A stretch of DNA of 64,000 nt, taken from the NCBI GenBank assembly GCA_946481025.1, contig CAMLNA010000002.1, positions 1-64,000 on the forward strand, written 5' to 3'. The stretch's first letter is position 1, and every line of letters begins with the position of its first letter. Made by a program: the position numbers and the translations under genes. The DNA comes from an uncultured Rivibacter sp. Its GTDB lineage: Bacteria > Pseudomonadota > Gammaproteobacteria > Burkholderiales > Burkholderiaceae. Shown here in pieces: positions 40,752 through 50,058 of the stretch. Under the pieces are notes generated by a model, which did no database searches, was not told where the DNA came from, and saw only the letters and a list, made by a program, of their open reading frames with translations.

Positions 40752-42386
40752 ATGGCGCAGCTGATGGGCCAGATGATGCAGATGCCCCTCATGATCTCGT
40801 CGCTGATCACGCATGCCGCGAGGCATTTCGGCGACACCGAGATCGTGTCGAAGCGGGTCGAAGGCGACCTCCACCGCTACACCTGGGCCGACGCCGAGCT
40901 GCGTTCACGCAAGGTGGCCCAGGCGCTGGCCCGGCTGGGCTGCCGGCCCGGCGATCGCGTCGCCACGCTGGGCTGGAACGGCTATCGCCACCTCGAGATC
41001 TACTACGGCACTTCGGGCTCGCAGCTGGTCTGCCACACCATCAACCCGCGCCTGTTCCCGGAGCAGATCGCCTGGATCGCCAACGATGCCGAAGACAGCG
41101 TGCTGTGCTTCGAGCTGACCTTCCTGCCGCTGGTCGAGAAGCTGGCCGACGGCATGAAGAGCATCAAGCACTTCGTGCTGATGACCGACCGCGCCCACAT
41201 GCCGGCATCCACCGGCATTCCGAACCTGCTGTGCTACGAAGAGCTGGTGGAGGCGGAGGACGGCCGCTACGCCTGGCCCGAGTTCGACGAGAACACCGCC
41301 TCGAGCATCTGCTACACCTCGGGCACGACCGGCAACCCCAAGGGAGCGGTCTACAGCCACCGCTCGACCATCCTGCATGCCTATGCGGCCGCGCTGCCCG
41401 ACGCGATGGCGCTGTCGGCCCAGGACGTGGTGCTGCCCGTGGTGCCGATGTTCCACGTCAACGCCTGGGGGTTGCCGTACTCGGCCGCGCTCACCGGCTG
41501 CAAGGTGGTGTTCCCCGGCCCGCACCTGGACGGCAAGTCGCTGTTCGAGCTGTTCGAAAGCGAAAAGGTGAGCTTCAGCGCGGGCGTGCCCACCGTGTGG
41601 CTCGGCCTGCTCACCTACGTGAAGCAGAACGACCTGAAGTTCGCCACCTTCCGCCGTACGGTGATCGGCGGCTCGGCCTGCCCGCCGTCGATGATCCGCA
41701 CGCTGGAAGACGACTACGGCGTGACCGTGATCCACGCCTGGGGCATGACCGAACTGTCGCCGCTGGGCACGCTGTCGAAGCTCAAGGCCAAGCACTTCGA
41801 TCTGCCGAAGGAGCAGCAGCGGCACATCCTCGAGAAGCAGGGCAAGGTGATCTACGGCATCGACATGAAGATCATCGACGACAACGATGCCGAGCTGCCC
41901 TGGGACGGCAAGGCCGCGGGCAACCTCGTGGTGCGCGGCCCCTGGGTCATCGACAGCTACTACAAGGGCCCGCGGTCGCCGCTGGTGAACGGCTGGTTCC
42001 CCACCGGCGACGTGGCCACCATCGATGCCGACGCCTTCATGCAGATCACCGACCGCAGCAAGGACGTCATCAAGTCCGGCGGCGAATGGATCAGCTCCAT
42101 CGACCTCGAGAACATCGCCATGGCCCACCCGGCGGTGCACGAGGCGGCCGTCATCGCCTGCCGCCACCCCAAGTGGGACGAGCGGCCGCTGCTGGTCATC
42201 ATCAGGAAGCCCGGTGCCGAGGTGAGCCGCGAGGAACTGCTGCAGTTCTATGAAGGCCGGATCGCCAAGTGGCAGATCCCCGACGACGTGGTGTTCGTCG
42301 GCGAGATTCCGCACACGGCCACCGGCAAGATCCAGAAGCTCAAGCTGCGCGAGCTCTACAAGGACTACAAGCTTCCGAGCGCATGA
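40752..42386 (+). CDS. Long/medium-chain acyl-CoA synthetase (AMP-forming)
   Basis: A 544-residue acyl-activating enzyme. The P-loop [11 protein letters not shown] begins near residue 187; motif W-G-M-T-E-L-S-P lies at about 333; the hinge G-W-F-P-T-G-D-V-A and C-terminal Lys in T-A-T-G-K-I-Q-K complete the set. The ATG at 40752 has AAGGAGA upstream. It resembles AlkK/fatty-acid-CoA ligases that activate medium- to long-chain acids. It stands before an ABC importer and a beta-oxidation cluster, so it probably activates the imported or related substrate. The 129-nt divergent spacer to selO contains no promoter I could fix. Confidence 0.9.
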   Translation: MAQLMGQMMQMPLMISSLITHAARHFGDTEIVSKRVEGDLHRYTWADAELRSRKVAQALARLGCRPGDRVATLGWNGYRHLEIYYGTSGSQLVCHTINPRLFPEQIAWIANDAEDSVLCFELTFLPLVEKLADGMKSIKHFVLMTDRAHMPASTGIPNLLCYEELVEAEDGRYAWPEFDENTASSICYTSGTTGNPKGAVYSHRSTILHAYAAALPDAMALSAQDVVLPVVPMFHVNAWGLPYSAALTGCKVVFPGPHLDGKSLFELFESEKVSFSAGVPTVWLGLLTYVKQNDLKFATFRRTVIGGSACPPSMIRTLEDDYGVTVIHAWGMTELSPLGTLSKLKAKHFDLPKEQQRHILEKQGKVIYGIDMKIIDDNDAELPWDGKAAGNLVVRGPWVIDSYYKGPRSPLVNGWFPTGDVATIDADAFMQITDRSKDVIKSGGEWISSIDLENIAMAHPAVHEAAVIACRHPKWDERPLLVIIRKPGAEVSREELLQFYEGRIAKWQIPDDVVFVGEIPHTATGKIQKLKLRELYKDYKLPSA

Positions 42387-42523
42387 CGCGGCCGCCTTTC
42401 GCGCCGGGTGTCCTGTGCGCGACAAGGTTCGCTCGGGTCATCCCTGAAGCCGTGCGGACGGATTGCGAATAACCTTTTGGCCACCCCAGACAAGCAGGCA
42501 TCAGCCGCGAAGGAGACAAAGCA

Positions 42524-43825
42524 ATGAAGCTCAACCGCATCGCTCGTACCACGGCCGTTGCGTCGGCCATCCTCTTGTCGAGCATGCTGGCCGTGCAGGC
42601 TCAGCAGGCCAAGCCTGCGGCCAAACCGGCTGCGGCGGCGCCGGCCGGCAAGCTCAACGAGACGGTGAAGATCGCCTGGATCGACGCGCTCACCGGCCTC
42701 ACCGCCGCCACCGGCCAGAACCAGCTCAAGGGCTTCCAGTTCCTCGCCGAGCAGTTCAGCAAGAACAACCCCGCGGGCGTGAAGTTCGAGATCGTCTCCT
42801 TCGACAACAAGCTGAGCCCGCAAGAAACGGTGAGTGCGCTGCAGTCGGCCATCGACCAGGGCATCCGCTACGTCGCGCAGGGCACCGGCACCGGCCCGGC
42901 CACCGCCATCATCGACTTCCTGAACAAGTACAACGAGCGCAACCCCGGCAAGGAGGTCGTGTTCCTGAACTACGCGGCGGTGGACCCGGACCTCACCAAC
43001 AGCAAGTGCAGCTTCTGGCACTTCCGCCTCGATGCCGACACGTCCATGAAGATGGAGGCGCTGACCACCTTCATGAAGGACCAGCCTGACATCAAGAAGG
43101 TCTACCTGCTGAACCAGAACTATGCGCACGGCCACCAGGTGGCGCGCTTCGCCAAGGAAAACCTGTCGCGCAAGCGCCCTGACGTCCAGATCGTCGGCGA
43201 GGACCTGCACCCGCTGGCGCAGGTGCGCGACTTCGCGCCCTACATCGCCAAGATCAAGGCCTCGGGCGCCGACACGGTGGTCACCGGCAACTGGTCGTCC
43301 GACCTCACGCTGCTGGTCAAGGCCGCCAACGATGCCGGCCTGAACGCCAAGTTCTACACCTACTACGCCGCCGTCTCGGGCACGCCCACCGCCATGGGCG
43401 CCAGCTCCGCAGGCCGCGTGTACCAGGTGGGCGTGATGCACAGCGCCATGACCGGCGAGGCGCGCAAGATCATGGACGAGTACAAGAAGCGCTTCAACGA
43501 CGACTACTACACCGGCCAGATCTACCACGCCTACACGCTGCTGTCGGCGGCCATGGCCAAGGCCAGGAGCACCGACCCGCTCAAGGTGGCGTTCGCGCTC
43601 GAAGGCCTGCAGGCCAAGAGCCTCAACGGCGACGTCGAGATGCGCAAGACCGACCACCAGCTTCAGCAGACGCTCTACATCGCCGTGTGGCAGAAGGCCG
43701 GCAAGGCGCCCAACGACTACAGCGTCGAGAACACCGGCTACAACTTCCAGCCGGTCAAGACCTTCGAACCGTACGTGTCGAGCACGCCCACGTCGTGCCA
43801 GATGAAGCGGCCCTCGGCTTCGTAG
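42524..43825 (+). CDS. ABC transporter periplasmic binding protein, Liv/Leu-Ile-Val family
   Basis: A 433-residue binding protein (peripla_BP_6). The signal peptide ends A-V-Q-A before Q27, followed by a Lys/Ala/Pro linker. The mature protein begins V-K-I-A-W-I-D-A-L-T-G, the usual first strand and ligand loop. Length exceeds typical LivJ by about 50 residues. It follows GAAGGAG and heads livHMGF. Placement next to acyl-CoA genes suggests an aliphatic or aromatic acid rather than a branched-chain amino acid; that is inference. The 137-nt gap from the synthetase holds nothing recognised. Confidence 0.92.
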   Translation: MKLNRIARTTAVASAILLSSMLAVQAQQAKPAAKPAAAAPAGKLNETVKIAWIDALTGLTAATGQNQLKGFQFLAEQFSKNNPAGVKFEIVSFDNKLSPQETVSALQSAIDQGIRYVAQGTGTGPATAIIDFLNKYNERNPGKEVVFLNYAAVDPDLTNSKCSFWHFRLDADTSMKMEALTTFMKDQPDIKKVYLLNQNYAHGHQVARFAKENLSRKRPDVQIVGEDLHPLAQVRDFAPYIAKIKASGADTVVTGNWSSDLTLLVKAANDAGLNAKFYTYYAAVSGTPTAMGASSAGRVYQVGVMHSAMTGEARKIMDEYKKRFNDDYYTGQIYHAYTLLSAAMAKARSTDPLKVAFALEGLQAKSLNGDVEMRKTDHQLQQTLYIAVWQKAGKAPNDYSVENTGYNFQPVKTFEPYVSSTPTSCQMKRPSAS

Positions 43826-43845
43826 TCGGCAGCCGACCCGCCGCC

Positions 43846-43877
43846 CGGGCCCGCCGGAGCACGCTCCGCCGGGCCCG
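43846..43877 (+). promoter_or_regulatory. Strong intercistronic hairpin between binding protein and livH
   Basis: Two 15-nt arms (43846-43860 and 43863-43877) pair with a single mismatch around a 2-nt loop, giving a very stable GC stem 20 nt after the binding-protein stop. There is no T-run. Such stems often protect the upstream mRNA so that the binding protein is made in excess over the permease; here that is inference. Confidence 0.6.
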
Positions 43878-43915
43878 CGGTTCATCAGAAGCCATTCGCC
43901 GCACGGAATCCGCTC

Positions 43916-44947
43916 GTGGACCAGCTTTTCATCAACATCCTCAACGGCATCAGCTCCGGCCTGCTGCTGTTCATGCTCAGCTCCGGGCTCACGCTCATCT
44001 TCAGCATGATGGGCGTGCTGAACTTCGCGCACGCCAGCTTCTACATGGTGGGTGCCTACCTGGCCTACGCGATCGCGGGTGTCGTGGGCTTCTGGCCGGC
44101 GCTGCTGCTCGCCCCGCTCGCGGTGGGCATGCTGGGCGCCTTGTTCGAGCGCACCGCGCTGCGGCGGGTGCACAAGTTCGGCCACGTGCCCGAACTGCTC
44201 ATCACCTTCGGGCTCTCGTACGTGATCCTCGAGCTGGTGAAGCTGGTGTGGGGCCTCTCGCCGGTGCCCTTCTCGCCGCCGGCAGCCCTGCAGGGGCCGG
44301 CCTTCACCATCGTGCAGTCGTCGGTGGACGGATTCGGCCTGGTGTGGGGCGCCGCGCCGGCCGAGCGCTGCGCCGCGGCGGCGGATGCCGTCGTGCACTG
44401 CTCCACCTTTCCGGCCACGCGCTTCTTCATGATGGTGGTGGCGCTGGTGATGCTGGTGTCGCTGTGGCTGCTGCTCACCCGCACCCGCATCGGCCTGGTC
44501 ATCCAGGCGGCGCTCACCCACCCCGAAATGGTCGAAGCGCTGGGCCACAACGTGCCGCGCGTGTTCATGCTGGTGTTCGGCAGCGGCTGCGCGCTCGCCG
44601 GGCTGGCGGGCGTGGTGGGCGGCATGACCTTCGTGACCGAACCGTCGATGGCGGCCATCGTCGGCTCCATCATCTTCGTGGTGGTGGTGGTGGGCGGCAT
44701 GGGATCGCTGGCCGGCGCCTTCGTCGGCTCGCTGGTCATCGGCCTGCTGCAGACGCTGCCGCTCACCGTGGACGAGTCGCTCGCCACGCTCATCAACGGC
44801 CTGGGCGGCTCGGTGGGGCCGCAGACTTTCGGCTGGCCGCTGCTGCGCATCACCCTGCCGCAGGCAGCGCCGATCCTGCCGTACCTGCTCCTGGTGCTGA
44901 TCCTGATCTTCCGGCCCAAGGGCCTCCTGGGCACCCGGGAGGGTTGA
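43916..44947 (+). CDS. livH: ABC transporter permease LivH
   Basis: A 343-residue permease with about eight to nine membrane segments. It begins at GTG 43916 (M-D-Q-L-F-I-N-I-L-N-G-I-S-S-G-L) and contains the family loop V-V-V-G-G-M-G-S-L-A-G-A-F near residue 260. A periplasmic insertion at about 145-163 holds two cysteines (E-R-C-A-A-A-A-D-A-V-V-H-C-S), perhaps a disulfide; it is longer than in LivH of enterobacteria. The SD is weak and a strong hairpin lies upstream, which fits low permease output. livM begins 2 nt after its stop. Confidence 0.92.
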   Translation: MDQLFINILNGISSGLLLFMLSSGLTLIFSMMGVLNFAHASFYMVGAYLAYAIAGVVGFWPALLLAPLAVGMLGALFERTALRRVHKFGHVPELLITFGLSYVILELVKLVWGLSPVPFSPPAALQGPAFTIVQSSVDGFGLVWGAAPAERCAAAADAVVHCSTFPATRFFMMVVALVMLVSLWLLLTRTRIGLVIQAALTHPEMVEALGHNVPRVFMLVFGSGCALAGLAGVVGGMTFVTEPSMAAIVGSIIFVVVVVGGMGSLAGAFVGSLVIGLLQTLPLTVDESLATLINGLGGSVGPQTFGWPLLRITLPQAAPILPYLLLVLILIFRPKGLLGTREG

Positions 44948-44948
44948 G

Positions 44949-46295
44949 ATGTCCGCCACACCCATGACAACGACACGATCCTTGCCCGCCCGTGCGGGCG
45001 GCCGCGGCGACGCCTATTTCCACTTCAAGCCCTACAACGTCGGCCGCTGGGTGCTCTGGAGCCTCTTCGCGCTGCTGCTGGCGCTTGCGCCGCTGGTGTG
45101 GAAGTCCAGCTTCGGGCAGACCATGCTCACGCAGATGGGCATCGGCATCATTGCCTGCCTGGCCTACAACATCCTGCTGGGGCAGGGCGGCATGCTGAGC
45201 TTCGGCCACGCGGTGTACAGCGGGCTCGGTTCCTTCCTGGCCATCCACACGCTCAACAAGGTGTCAGCAGGCGAACTCGCGTTGCCGGTGAGCCTGATCC
45301 CGCTGGTGGGCGGCCTTGCCGGGCTCTTCTTCGCTGCGTTGCTGGGCTACGTCACCACCAAGAAGGCCGGCACCACCTTCGCGATGATCACGCTGGGCAT
45401 CGGCGAGCTGGTGTGGTCGATGTCGCTGATGATCCCCGAGTTCTTCGGCGGTGAAGGCGGCATCACCGGCAACCGGGTGGTGGGCCAGCCGGTCATGGGC
45501 ATCACCTTCGGGCCGCAGGTCCAGGTGTACTACCTCGTGGCGGTGTACTGCTTCGTCTGCACCGCCGCCATGTTCGCCCTCACCCGCACGCCGCTCGGAC
45601 GCATCCTCAACGCCGTGCGCGACAACCCCGAGCGGGTCGAGTTCATCGGCTACAGCACGCAGCACGTGCGCTACATCGCCTTCATGATCTCGGGCTTCTT
45701 CGCCGGCATCGCGGGCGGCCTGGGGGCGCTCAACTTCGAGATCGTGACCGCCGAAGTGGTGGGCGCGGCGCGCTCGGGCGCCTACCTGCTGTTCGTCTTC
45801 CTGGGCGGAGCCACCTTCTTCTTCGGGCCGATCATCGGTGCGGTGCTGATGGTGCTGGCGCTGGTGCTCCTGTCCGAGCTCACCAAGGCCTGGCTGCTCT
45901 ACCTGGGCCTCGTCTTCCTGTTCATGGTGGCCTATGCGCCGGGCGGCATCGCCAGCCTGATCATGATGAACCTGCGCGTGGCCGCCTTCGGGAAGCTGCG
46001 CAGGCTCTGGACCTCCTACCTCGCGCTGGGCGGCTGCGCCTTCGTGATGCTGGTGGGAGCCGCCGCGATGATCGAGATGGTCTACCACCTGCAGCTCAAC
46101 ATTGCACTCGGGCCCGAACTCACCTTCGCCGGCGTGACGCTCAACGCCAAGGGGCTGGACAGCTGGTTCGGCGCGGCCTTCGTGCTCGCCACCGGCCTGG
46201 CGATGTTCGAGCTGACGCGGCGCGAGTTCAAGCGCCAGTGGGACGTGATCCAGGAAGAGATCGAAGCCGAGATCAAGCGACGGGAGGCACTATGA
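44949..46295 (+). CDS. livM: ABC transporter permease LivM with C-terminal extension
   Basis: A 448-residue permease. The core (about residues 30-335) has the expected helices and L-L-G-Q-G-G-M-L-S-F-G-H and G-A-T-F-F-F-G-P-I-I-G-A. After A-Y-A-P-G-G-I-A-S-L, where LivM proteins usually end soon, there are about 110 more residues with two added hydrophobic segments and a charged tail (I-Q-E-E-I-E-A-E-I-K-R-R-E-A-L). The N-terminus also has a soluble stretch. The stop overlaps the livG start as ATGA. Confidence 0.92.
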   Translation: MSATPMTTTRSLPARAGGRGDAYFHFKPYNVGRWVLWSLFALLLALAPLVWKSSFGQTMLTQMGIGIIACLAYNILLGQGGMLSFGHAVYSGLGSFLAIHTLNKVSAGELALPVSLIPLVGGLAGLFFAALLGYVTTKKAGTTFAMITLGIGELVWSMSLMIPEFFGGEGGITGNRVVGQPVMGITFGPQVQVYYLVAVYCFVCTAAMFALTRTPLGRILNAVRDNPERVEFIGYSTQHVRYIAFMISGFFAGIAGGLGALNFEIVTAEVVGAARSGAYLLFVFLGGATFFFGPIIGAVLMVLALVLLSELTKAWLLYLGLVFLFMVAYAPGGIASLIMMNLRVAAFGKLRRLWTSYLALGGCAFVMLVGAAAMIEMVYHLQLNIALGPELTFAGVTLNAKGLDSWFGAAFVLATGLAMFELTRREFKRQWDVIQEEIEAEIKRREAL

Positions 46296-47080
46296 CCGGC
46301 GGCACCTGTGCAGTCGAGCTGATCGACGTTCGCAAGAGCTTCGGCAAGACGGAAATCATTCGCGGCGCCAACCTGCAGGTGAAGCCCGGCGAGCGGGTGG
46401 CCATCATCGGCCCCAACGGCGCGGGCAAGTCCACGCTGTTCAACCTCATCAGCGGGCGTTTCGGCACCAGCAGCGGCGAAATCAGGCTCAACGGCGAGCG
46501 CATCGACGGCCTGGCGCCTTACGAGATCAACCGCCGGGGCCTGAGCCGCAGTTTCCAGGTGAGCAACCTGTTCACGCGGCTGTCGGTGTTCGAGAACATC
46601 CGCTGCGCGGTGCTGTGGAGCATGAAGGCGCGCTACGCGTTCTGGCGCTTCCTGGCCGACCTGCGCGACGTGAACGACCGCACCGAGCAGGTGCTGGAGA
46701 TGATCAAGCTCGACAAGAAGCGCAACGTGCTGGCCATGAACCTCACCTATGCCGAACAGCGTGCGCTCGAGATCGGCATCACCATCGCCGGCGGCGCCAA
46801 CGTGGTGCTGCTCGACGAGCCGACCGCCGGCATGAGCAAGAGCGAGACCAGGCGCTTCGTGCAGTTGATCCGCGAGGTCACCGAGGGCAAGACGCTGCTG
46901 ACGGTGGAGCACGACATGGGCGTGGTGTTCGGCCTGGCCGACAAGATCGCGGTGCTGGTGTACGGCGAGGTGATCGCCTTCGACACGCCCGACAAGGTGC
47001 GGGCCAACGCGAGGGTCCAGGAGGCCTACCTCGGCTCGGTGCTGGCAGACCAGCAGGCCGCGGTGGCGGGAGCGCATTGA
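46292..47080 (+). CDS. livG: ABC transporter ATP-binding protein LivG
   Basis: A 262-residue ATPase. Walker A G-P-N-G-A-G-K-S-T (40-48) with K46 is intact; Walker B is V-V-L-L-D-E-P-T-A-G-M; the H-loop is in V-E-H-D-M. The signature reads L-T-Y-A-E-Q-R-A instead of L-S-G-G-Q, a LivG-type variant. The ATG at 46292 has GGGAGG upstream and overlaps the livM stop; an open GTG at 46238 inside livM is less likely. The livF start overlaps its stop (TGATG). Confidence 0.94.
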   Translation: MTGGTCAVELIDVRKSFGKTEIIRGANLQVKPGERVAIIGPNGAGKSTLFNLISGRFGTSSGEIRLNGERIDGLAPYEINRRGLSRSFQVSNLFTRLSVFENIRCAVLWSMKARYAFWRFLADLRDVNDRTEQVLEMIKLDKKRNVLAMNLTYAEQRALEIGITIAGGANVVLLDEPTAGMSKSETRRFVQLIREVTEGKTLLTVEHDMGVVFGLADKIAVLVYGEVIAFDTPDKVRANARVQEAYLGSVLADQQAAVAGAH

Positions 47081-47793
47081 TGGGCAGCCTCCACCTCGAG
47101 AACCTGCACGCCTTCTACGGCAAGAGCCACGTGCTGCATGGCGTCACGCTCGACGTGAAGCCCGGAGAGATCGTCAGCCTGCTGGGCCGCAACGGCTCGG
47201 GCCGCTCCACCACCGTGAAGACGATCATGGGCCTGGTGGACGGGCAGGGCTCCATCAAGTGGGATGGCGATGAGATCCTGGGCAGGAAGGCCTACGAGAT
47301 CGCGCACCTCGGCATCGGCTACGTTCCGGAGAACCGCGACATCTTTCCTGAACTCACCGTGCACCAGAACCTGATGCTCGGCGAGAAGGGCAGCAAGGCC
47401 GCCAGGAAGGGCAACCCGCGCTGGAGCTTCGACGACATGTACCGGATGTTCCCGCGGCTCAAGGAGCGCCAGCACACCGAGGCCGGCGTGCTGTCGGGCG
47501 GCGAGCAGCAGATGCTCACCCTGTGCCGCACGCTCATGGGCGACCCGGACCTCATCATGATCGACGAGCCGACCGAAGGGCTGGCGCCCAAGATCGTGGA
47601 ACTGGTGGCCGAGTACCTGAAGGAGCTCAAGCGCCGCGGCGTCTCGGTGCTGCTGGTCGAGCAGAAGCTCACCATCGCGCTGGAGATCTCGGAGCGCTGC
47701 TACGTGATGGGGCATGGCCGCATCGTCTTCGAGGGCACACCGGCGGACCTGCGGGCCAACGCCTATATTCGCAAGGAGTGGCTCGAAGTTTGA
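47080..47793 (+). CDS. livF: ABC transporter ATP-binding protein LivF
   Basis: A 237-residue ATPase, the second of the pair. The signature V-L-S-G-G-E-Q-Q-M and Walker B L-I-M-I-D-E-P-T-E-G-L are normal. Walker A reads G-R-N-G-S-G-R-S-T (36-44): the invariant Lys is Arg42 (codon CGC). Arg at this place usually weakens ATP hydrolysis, although it may be a family trait in this clade; the LivG partner keeps its Lys. A strong terminator follows the gene. Confidence 0.93.
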   Translation: MGSLHLENLHAFYGKSHVLHGVTLDVKPGEIVSLLGRNGSGRSTTVKTIMGLVDGQGSIKWDGDEILGRKAYEIAHLGIGYVPENRDIFPELTVHQNLMLGEKGSKAARKGNPRWSFDDMYRMFPRLKERQHTEAGVLSGGEQQMLTLCRTLMGDPDLIMIDEPTEGLAPKIVELVAEYLKELKRRGVSVLLVEQKLTIALEISERCYVMGHGRIVFEGTPADLRANAYIRKEWLEV

Positions 47794-47811
47794 CGTCCCG
47801 CCAGACTTCGA

Positions 47812-47855
47812 AAGCCGGCGTCCCTTGTCACTGATGAGACAGCGCCGGCTTTTTT
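47812..47855 (+). terminator. Rho-independent terminator of the liv operon
   Basis: AGCCGGCG...CGCCGGCT forms an 8-bp stem around a 22-nt loop that itself contains TGTC/GACA, and is followed by a run of T residues (47850-47855). It separates the transporter from the beta-oxidation genes. Confidence 0.88.
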
Positions 47856-47868
47856 GATTCCTAAAATC

Positions 47869-47880
47869 GAACGATCGTTC
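47869..47880. promoter_or_regulatory. GAACGATCGTTC palindrome, likely TetR-type operator
   Basis: A perfect 12-bp palindrome 43 nt before the hydratase/dehydrogenase gene. It lies between a possible -35 TTGATT (47854-47859) and -10 TTCTAT (47878-47883) at 18-bp spacing, so a bound repressor would block RNA polymerase. The shape is like operators of TetR-family regulators of fatty-acid genes; the regulator is not in this window. Confidence 0.6.
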
Positions 47881-47923
47881 TATTTCGAGTTCCCCGAGCT
47901 CAACACAGCAAGCGAGGCAACGG

Positions 47924-50017
47924 ATGAGTGCTACCTACGAACTGCGCGGCAACGTCGCCGTCATCACGCTCGACAACCCCCCGGTCAACGGCCTCGGCTT
48001 CGAGACCCGCAAGGGCGTCACCGACGGCATCGAGCGCGCCGAGAACGACGCGGCGGTCAAGGCCATCGTCATCACCGGCGCCGGCAAGGCCTTTTCGGGC
48101 GGTGCCGACATCCGCGAGTTCGGCACGCCCAAGGCGCTGGCCGAGCCCAACCTGCTGTCGGTCATCAAGACGGTCGAAAACAGCAGCAAGCCGGTGGTCG
48201 CGGCCATCCACAGCGTCTGCATGGGTGGCGGCCTGGAGCTGTCGCTCGGCTGCCACTACCGCGTGGCCGCGCCCGGCACGCAGGTGGCGCTGCCGGAGGT
48301 GAAGATCGGCCTCGTGCCCGGCGCCGGCGGCACGCAGCGCCTGCCGCGCGTGCTGGGCGTGGAAACCGCCCTGAACATGATCGTGAGCGGGGAGCCGGTC
48401 AAGAGCGAGGTGCTCGCCGGCCTGCCGGGCCAGAAGCTCTTCGACAAGCTGGCCGAGGGCGACGTGCTCGAAGCCGCCATCGCCTTCGCGAAAGACGTGG
48501 CCGACAAGCGGCCGCTGCCGCTGGTGCGCAACCTGAAGGTGGAGCATCCGAACCCCGACGCCTTCTTCCAGTTCGCCCGCAACACCGTGGGTGCGATGTC
48601 GCGCAACTTCCCGGCCCCGCTGAAATGCGTGGATGCGGTGGAGGCGTCCCTCAAGCGCAGGTTCGACGACGGCATGGCCTACGAGCGCGAGCTTTTCGTG
48701 GGCCTGATGTTCACGCCGGAATGCAAGGCGCTGCGCCATGCCTTCTTTGCCGAGCGCGCCGCCAGCAAGATCCCCGACGTGCCGGAAGACACGCCCACCC
48801 GCAAGATCGAGAAGGTGGCCGTCATCGGCGCCGGCACCATGGGGGGCGGCATCTCGATGAACTTCCTGAATGCCGGCATCCCGGTCACCCTCCTCGAGAT
48901 GAAGCAGGAGGCGCTGGACCGCGGCATCGCCACCATCCGCAAGAACTACGAGGCCCAGGTCAGGAAGGGCAAGCTCAAGCAGGACAAGTACGAGCAGCGC
49001 ATGAGCCTGCTGTCCACCACGCTCGACTACGCCGGCATCCAGGACGCCGACCTCGTGATCGAGGCGGTGTTCGAGGAACTGGGCGTGAAGGAAAAGGTGT
49101 TCAGGACGCTCGACGAGGTGATGAAGCCGGGGGCGATCCTGGCCTCGAACACTTCCACGCTCGACGTCAACCGGATCGCCGGTTTCACGAAGCGCCCGCA
49201 GGACGTGGTCGGCATGCACTTCTTCAGCCCGGCCAACGTGATGAAGCTGCTGGAAGTGGTGCGCGGCGAAAAGACCGCCAAGGACGTGCTCGCCACGGTG
49301 ATGCAGATCGCCAAGAAGATCAGGAAGACCGCGGTGGTCTCGGGCGTGTGCGACGGCTTCATCGGCAACCGCATGATCGAGCAGTACTCCCGTCAGGCCG
49401 GCTTCCTGCTGGAAGAGGGGGCCACGCCCGAGCAGGTCGACAAGGCGGTCGAGAAGTTCGGCTTCGCGATGGGCCCGTTCCGCATGGGCGACCTGGCCGG
49501 CAACGACATCGGCTGGGCCATCCGCAAGCGCCGCGCGCAGGAGCGGCCGAACATGCGCTACAGCAAGACCGCCGACCTGCTGTGCGAGATGGGCCGCTTC
49601 GGCCAGAAGACGGGCGCGGGCTGGTACGACTACCAGGCCGGCAAGCGCGATGCGATCCCGAGCCCGGTGGTCAACGAGATGATCGAGAAGCACCGGCAGG
49701 CCCTGGGCATCACGCCGCGCAAGATCAGCGACGACGAGATCGTGCACCGCCTGGTGTTCTCGCTGGTCAACGAAGGCGCCCGGATCGTGGAGGAGGGCAT
49801 CGCCAGCCGCGCCTCCGACATCGACATGGTGTACCTCACCGGCTACGGCTTTCCGCTGCACCGCGGTGGCCCGATGAACTATGCCGACACCGTGGGGCTG
49901 TTCAACGTCGTGCAGGCGATGAAGCGGTTTGCGAAGAACCCGCATGACGACGCGAAGTTCTGGGAGCCGGCACCGCTGCTGGCCCGCCTCGCCGCCGAAG
50001 GCAAGAGCTTTTCCTGA
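47924..50017 (+). CDS. Bifunctional enoyl-CoA hydratase/3-hydroxyacyl-CoA dehydrogenase
   Basis: A 697-residue fusion of the multifunctional-enzyme type. The N-terminal crotonase domain (1 to about 190) has [12 protein letters not shown] and [12 protein letters not shown] with hydratase Glu residues in L-P-E-V-K. The dehydrogenase half begins with [13 protein letters not shown] near residue 298 and contains the H-F-F-S-P-A motif and the C-terminal helical domain (N-D-I-G-W-A). It catalyses the second and third steps of beta-oxidation. The thiolase gene follows by 41 nt. FadB/FadN-type naming is uncertain, so no symbol is given. Confidence 0.93.
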   Translation: MSATYELRGNVAVITLDNPPVNGLGFETRKGVTDGIERAENDAAVKAIVITGAGKAFSGGADIREFGTPKALAEPNLLSVIKTVENSSKPVVAAIHSVCMGGGLELSLGCHYRVAAPGTQVALPEVKIGLVPGAGGTQRLPRVLGVETALNMIVSGEPVKSEVLAGLPGQKLFDKLAEGDVLEAAIAFAKDVADKRPLPLVRNLKVEHPNPDAFFQFARNTVGAMSRNFPAPLKCVDAVEASLKRRFDDGMAYERELFVGLMFTPECKALRHAFFAERAASKIPDVPEDTPTRKIEKVAVIGAGTMGGGISMNFLNAGIPVTLLEMKQEALDRGIATIRKNYEAQVRKGKLKQDKYEQRMSLLSTTLDYAGIQDADLVIEAVFEELGVKEKVFRTLDEVMKPGAILASNTSTLDVNRIAGFTKRPQDVVGMHFFSPANVMKLLEVVRGEKTAKDVLATVMQIAKKIRKTAVVSGVCDGFIGNRMIEQYSRQAGFLLEEGATPEQVDKAVEKFGFAMGPFRMGDLAGNDIGWAIRKRRAQERPNMRYSKTADLLCEMGRFGQKTGAGWYDYQAGKRDAIPSPVVNEMIEKHRQALGITPRKISDDEIVHRLVFSLVNEGARIVEEGIASRASDIDMVYLTGYGFPLHRGGPMNYADTVGLFNVVQAMKRFAKNPHDDAKFWEPAPLLARLAAEGKSFS

Positions 50018-50058
50018 AAGCCGCATCCGGACACGACGACGAATTCGAGGAACACACC

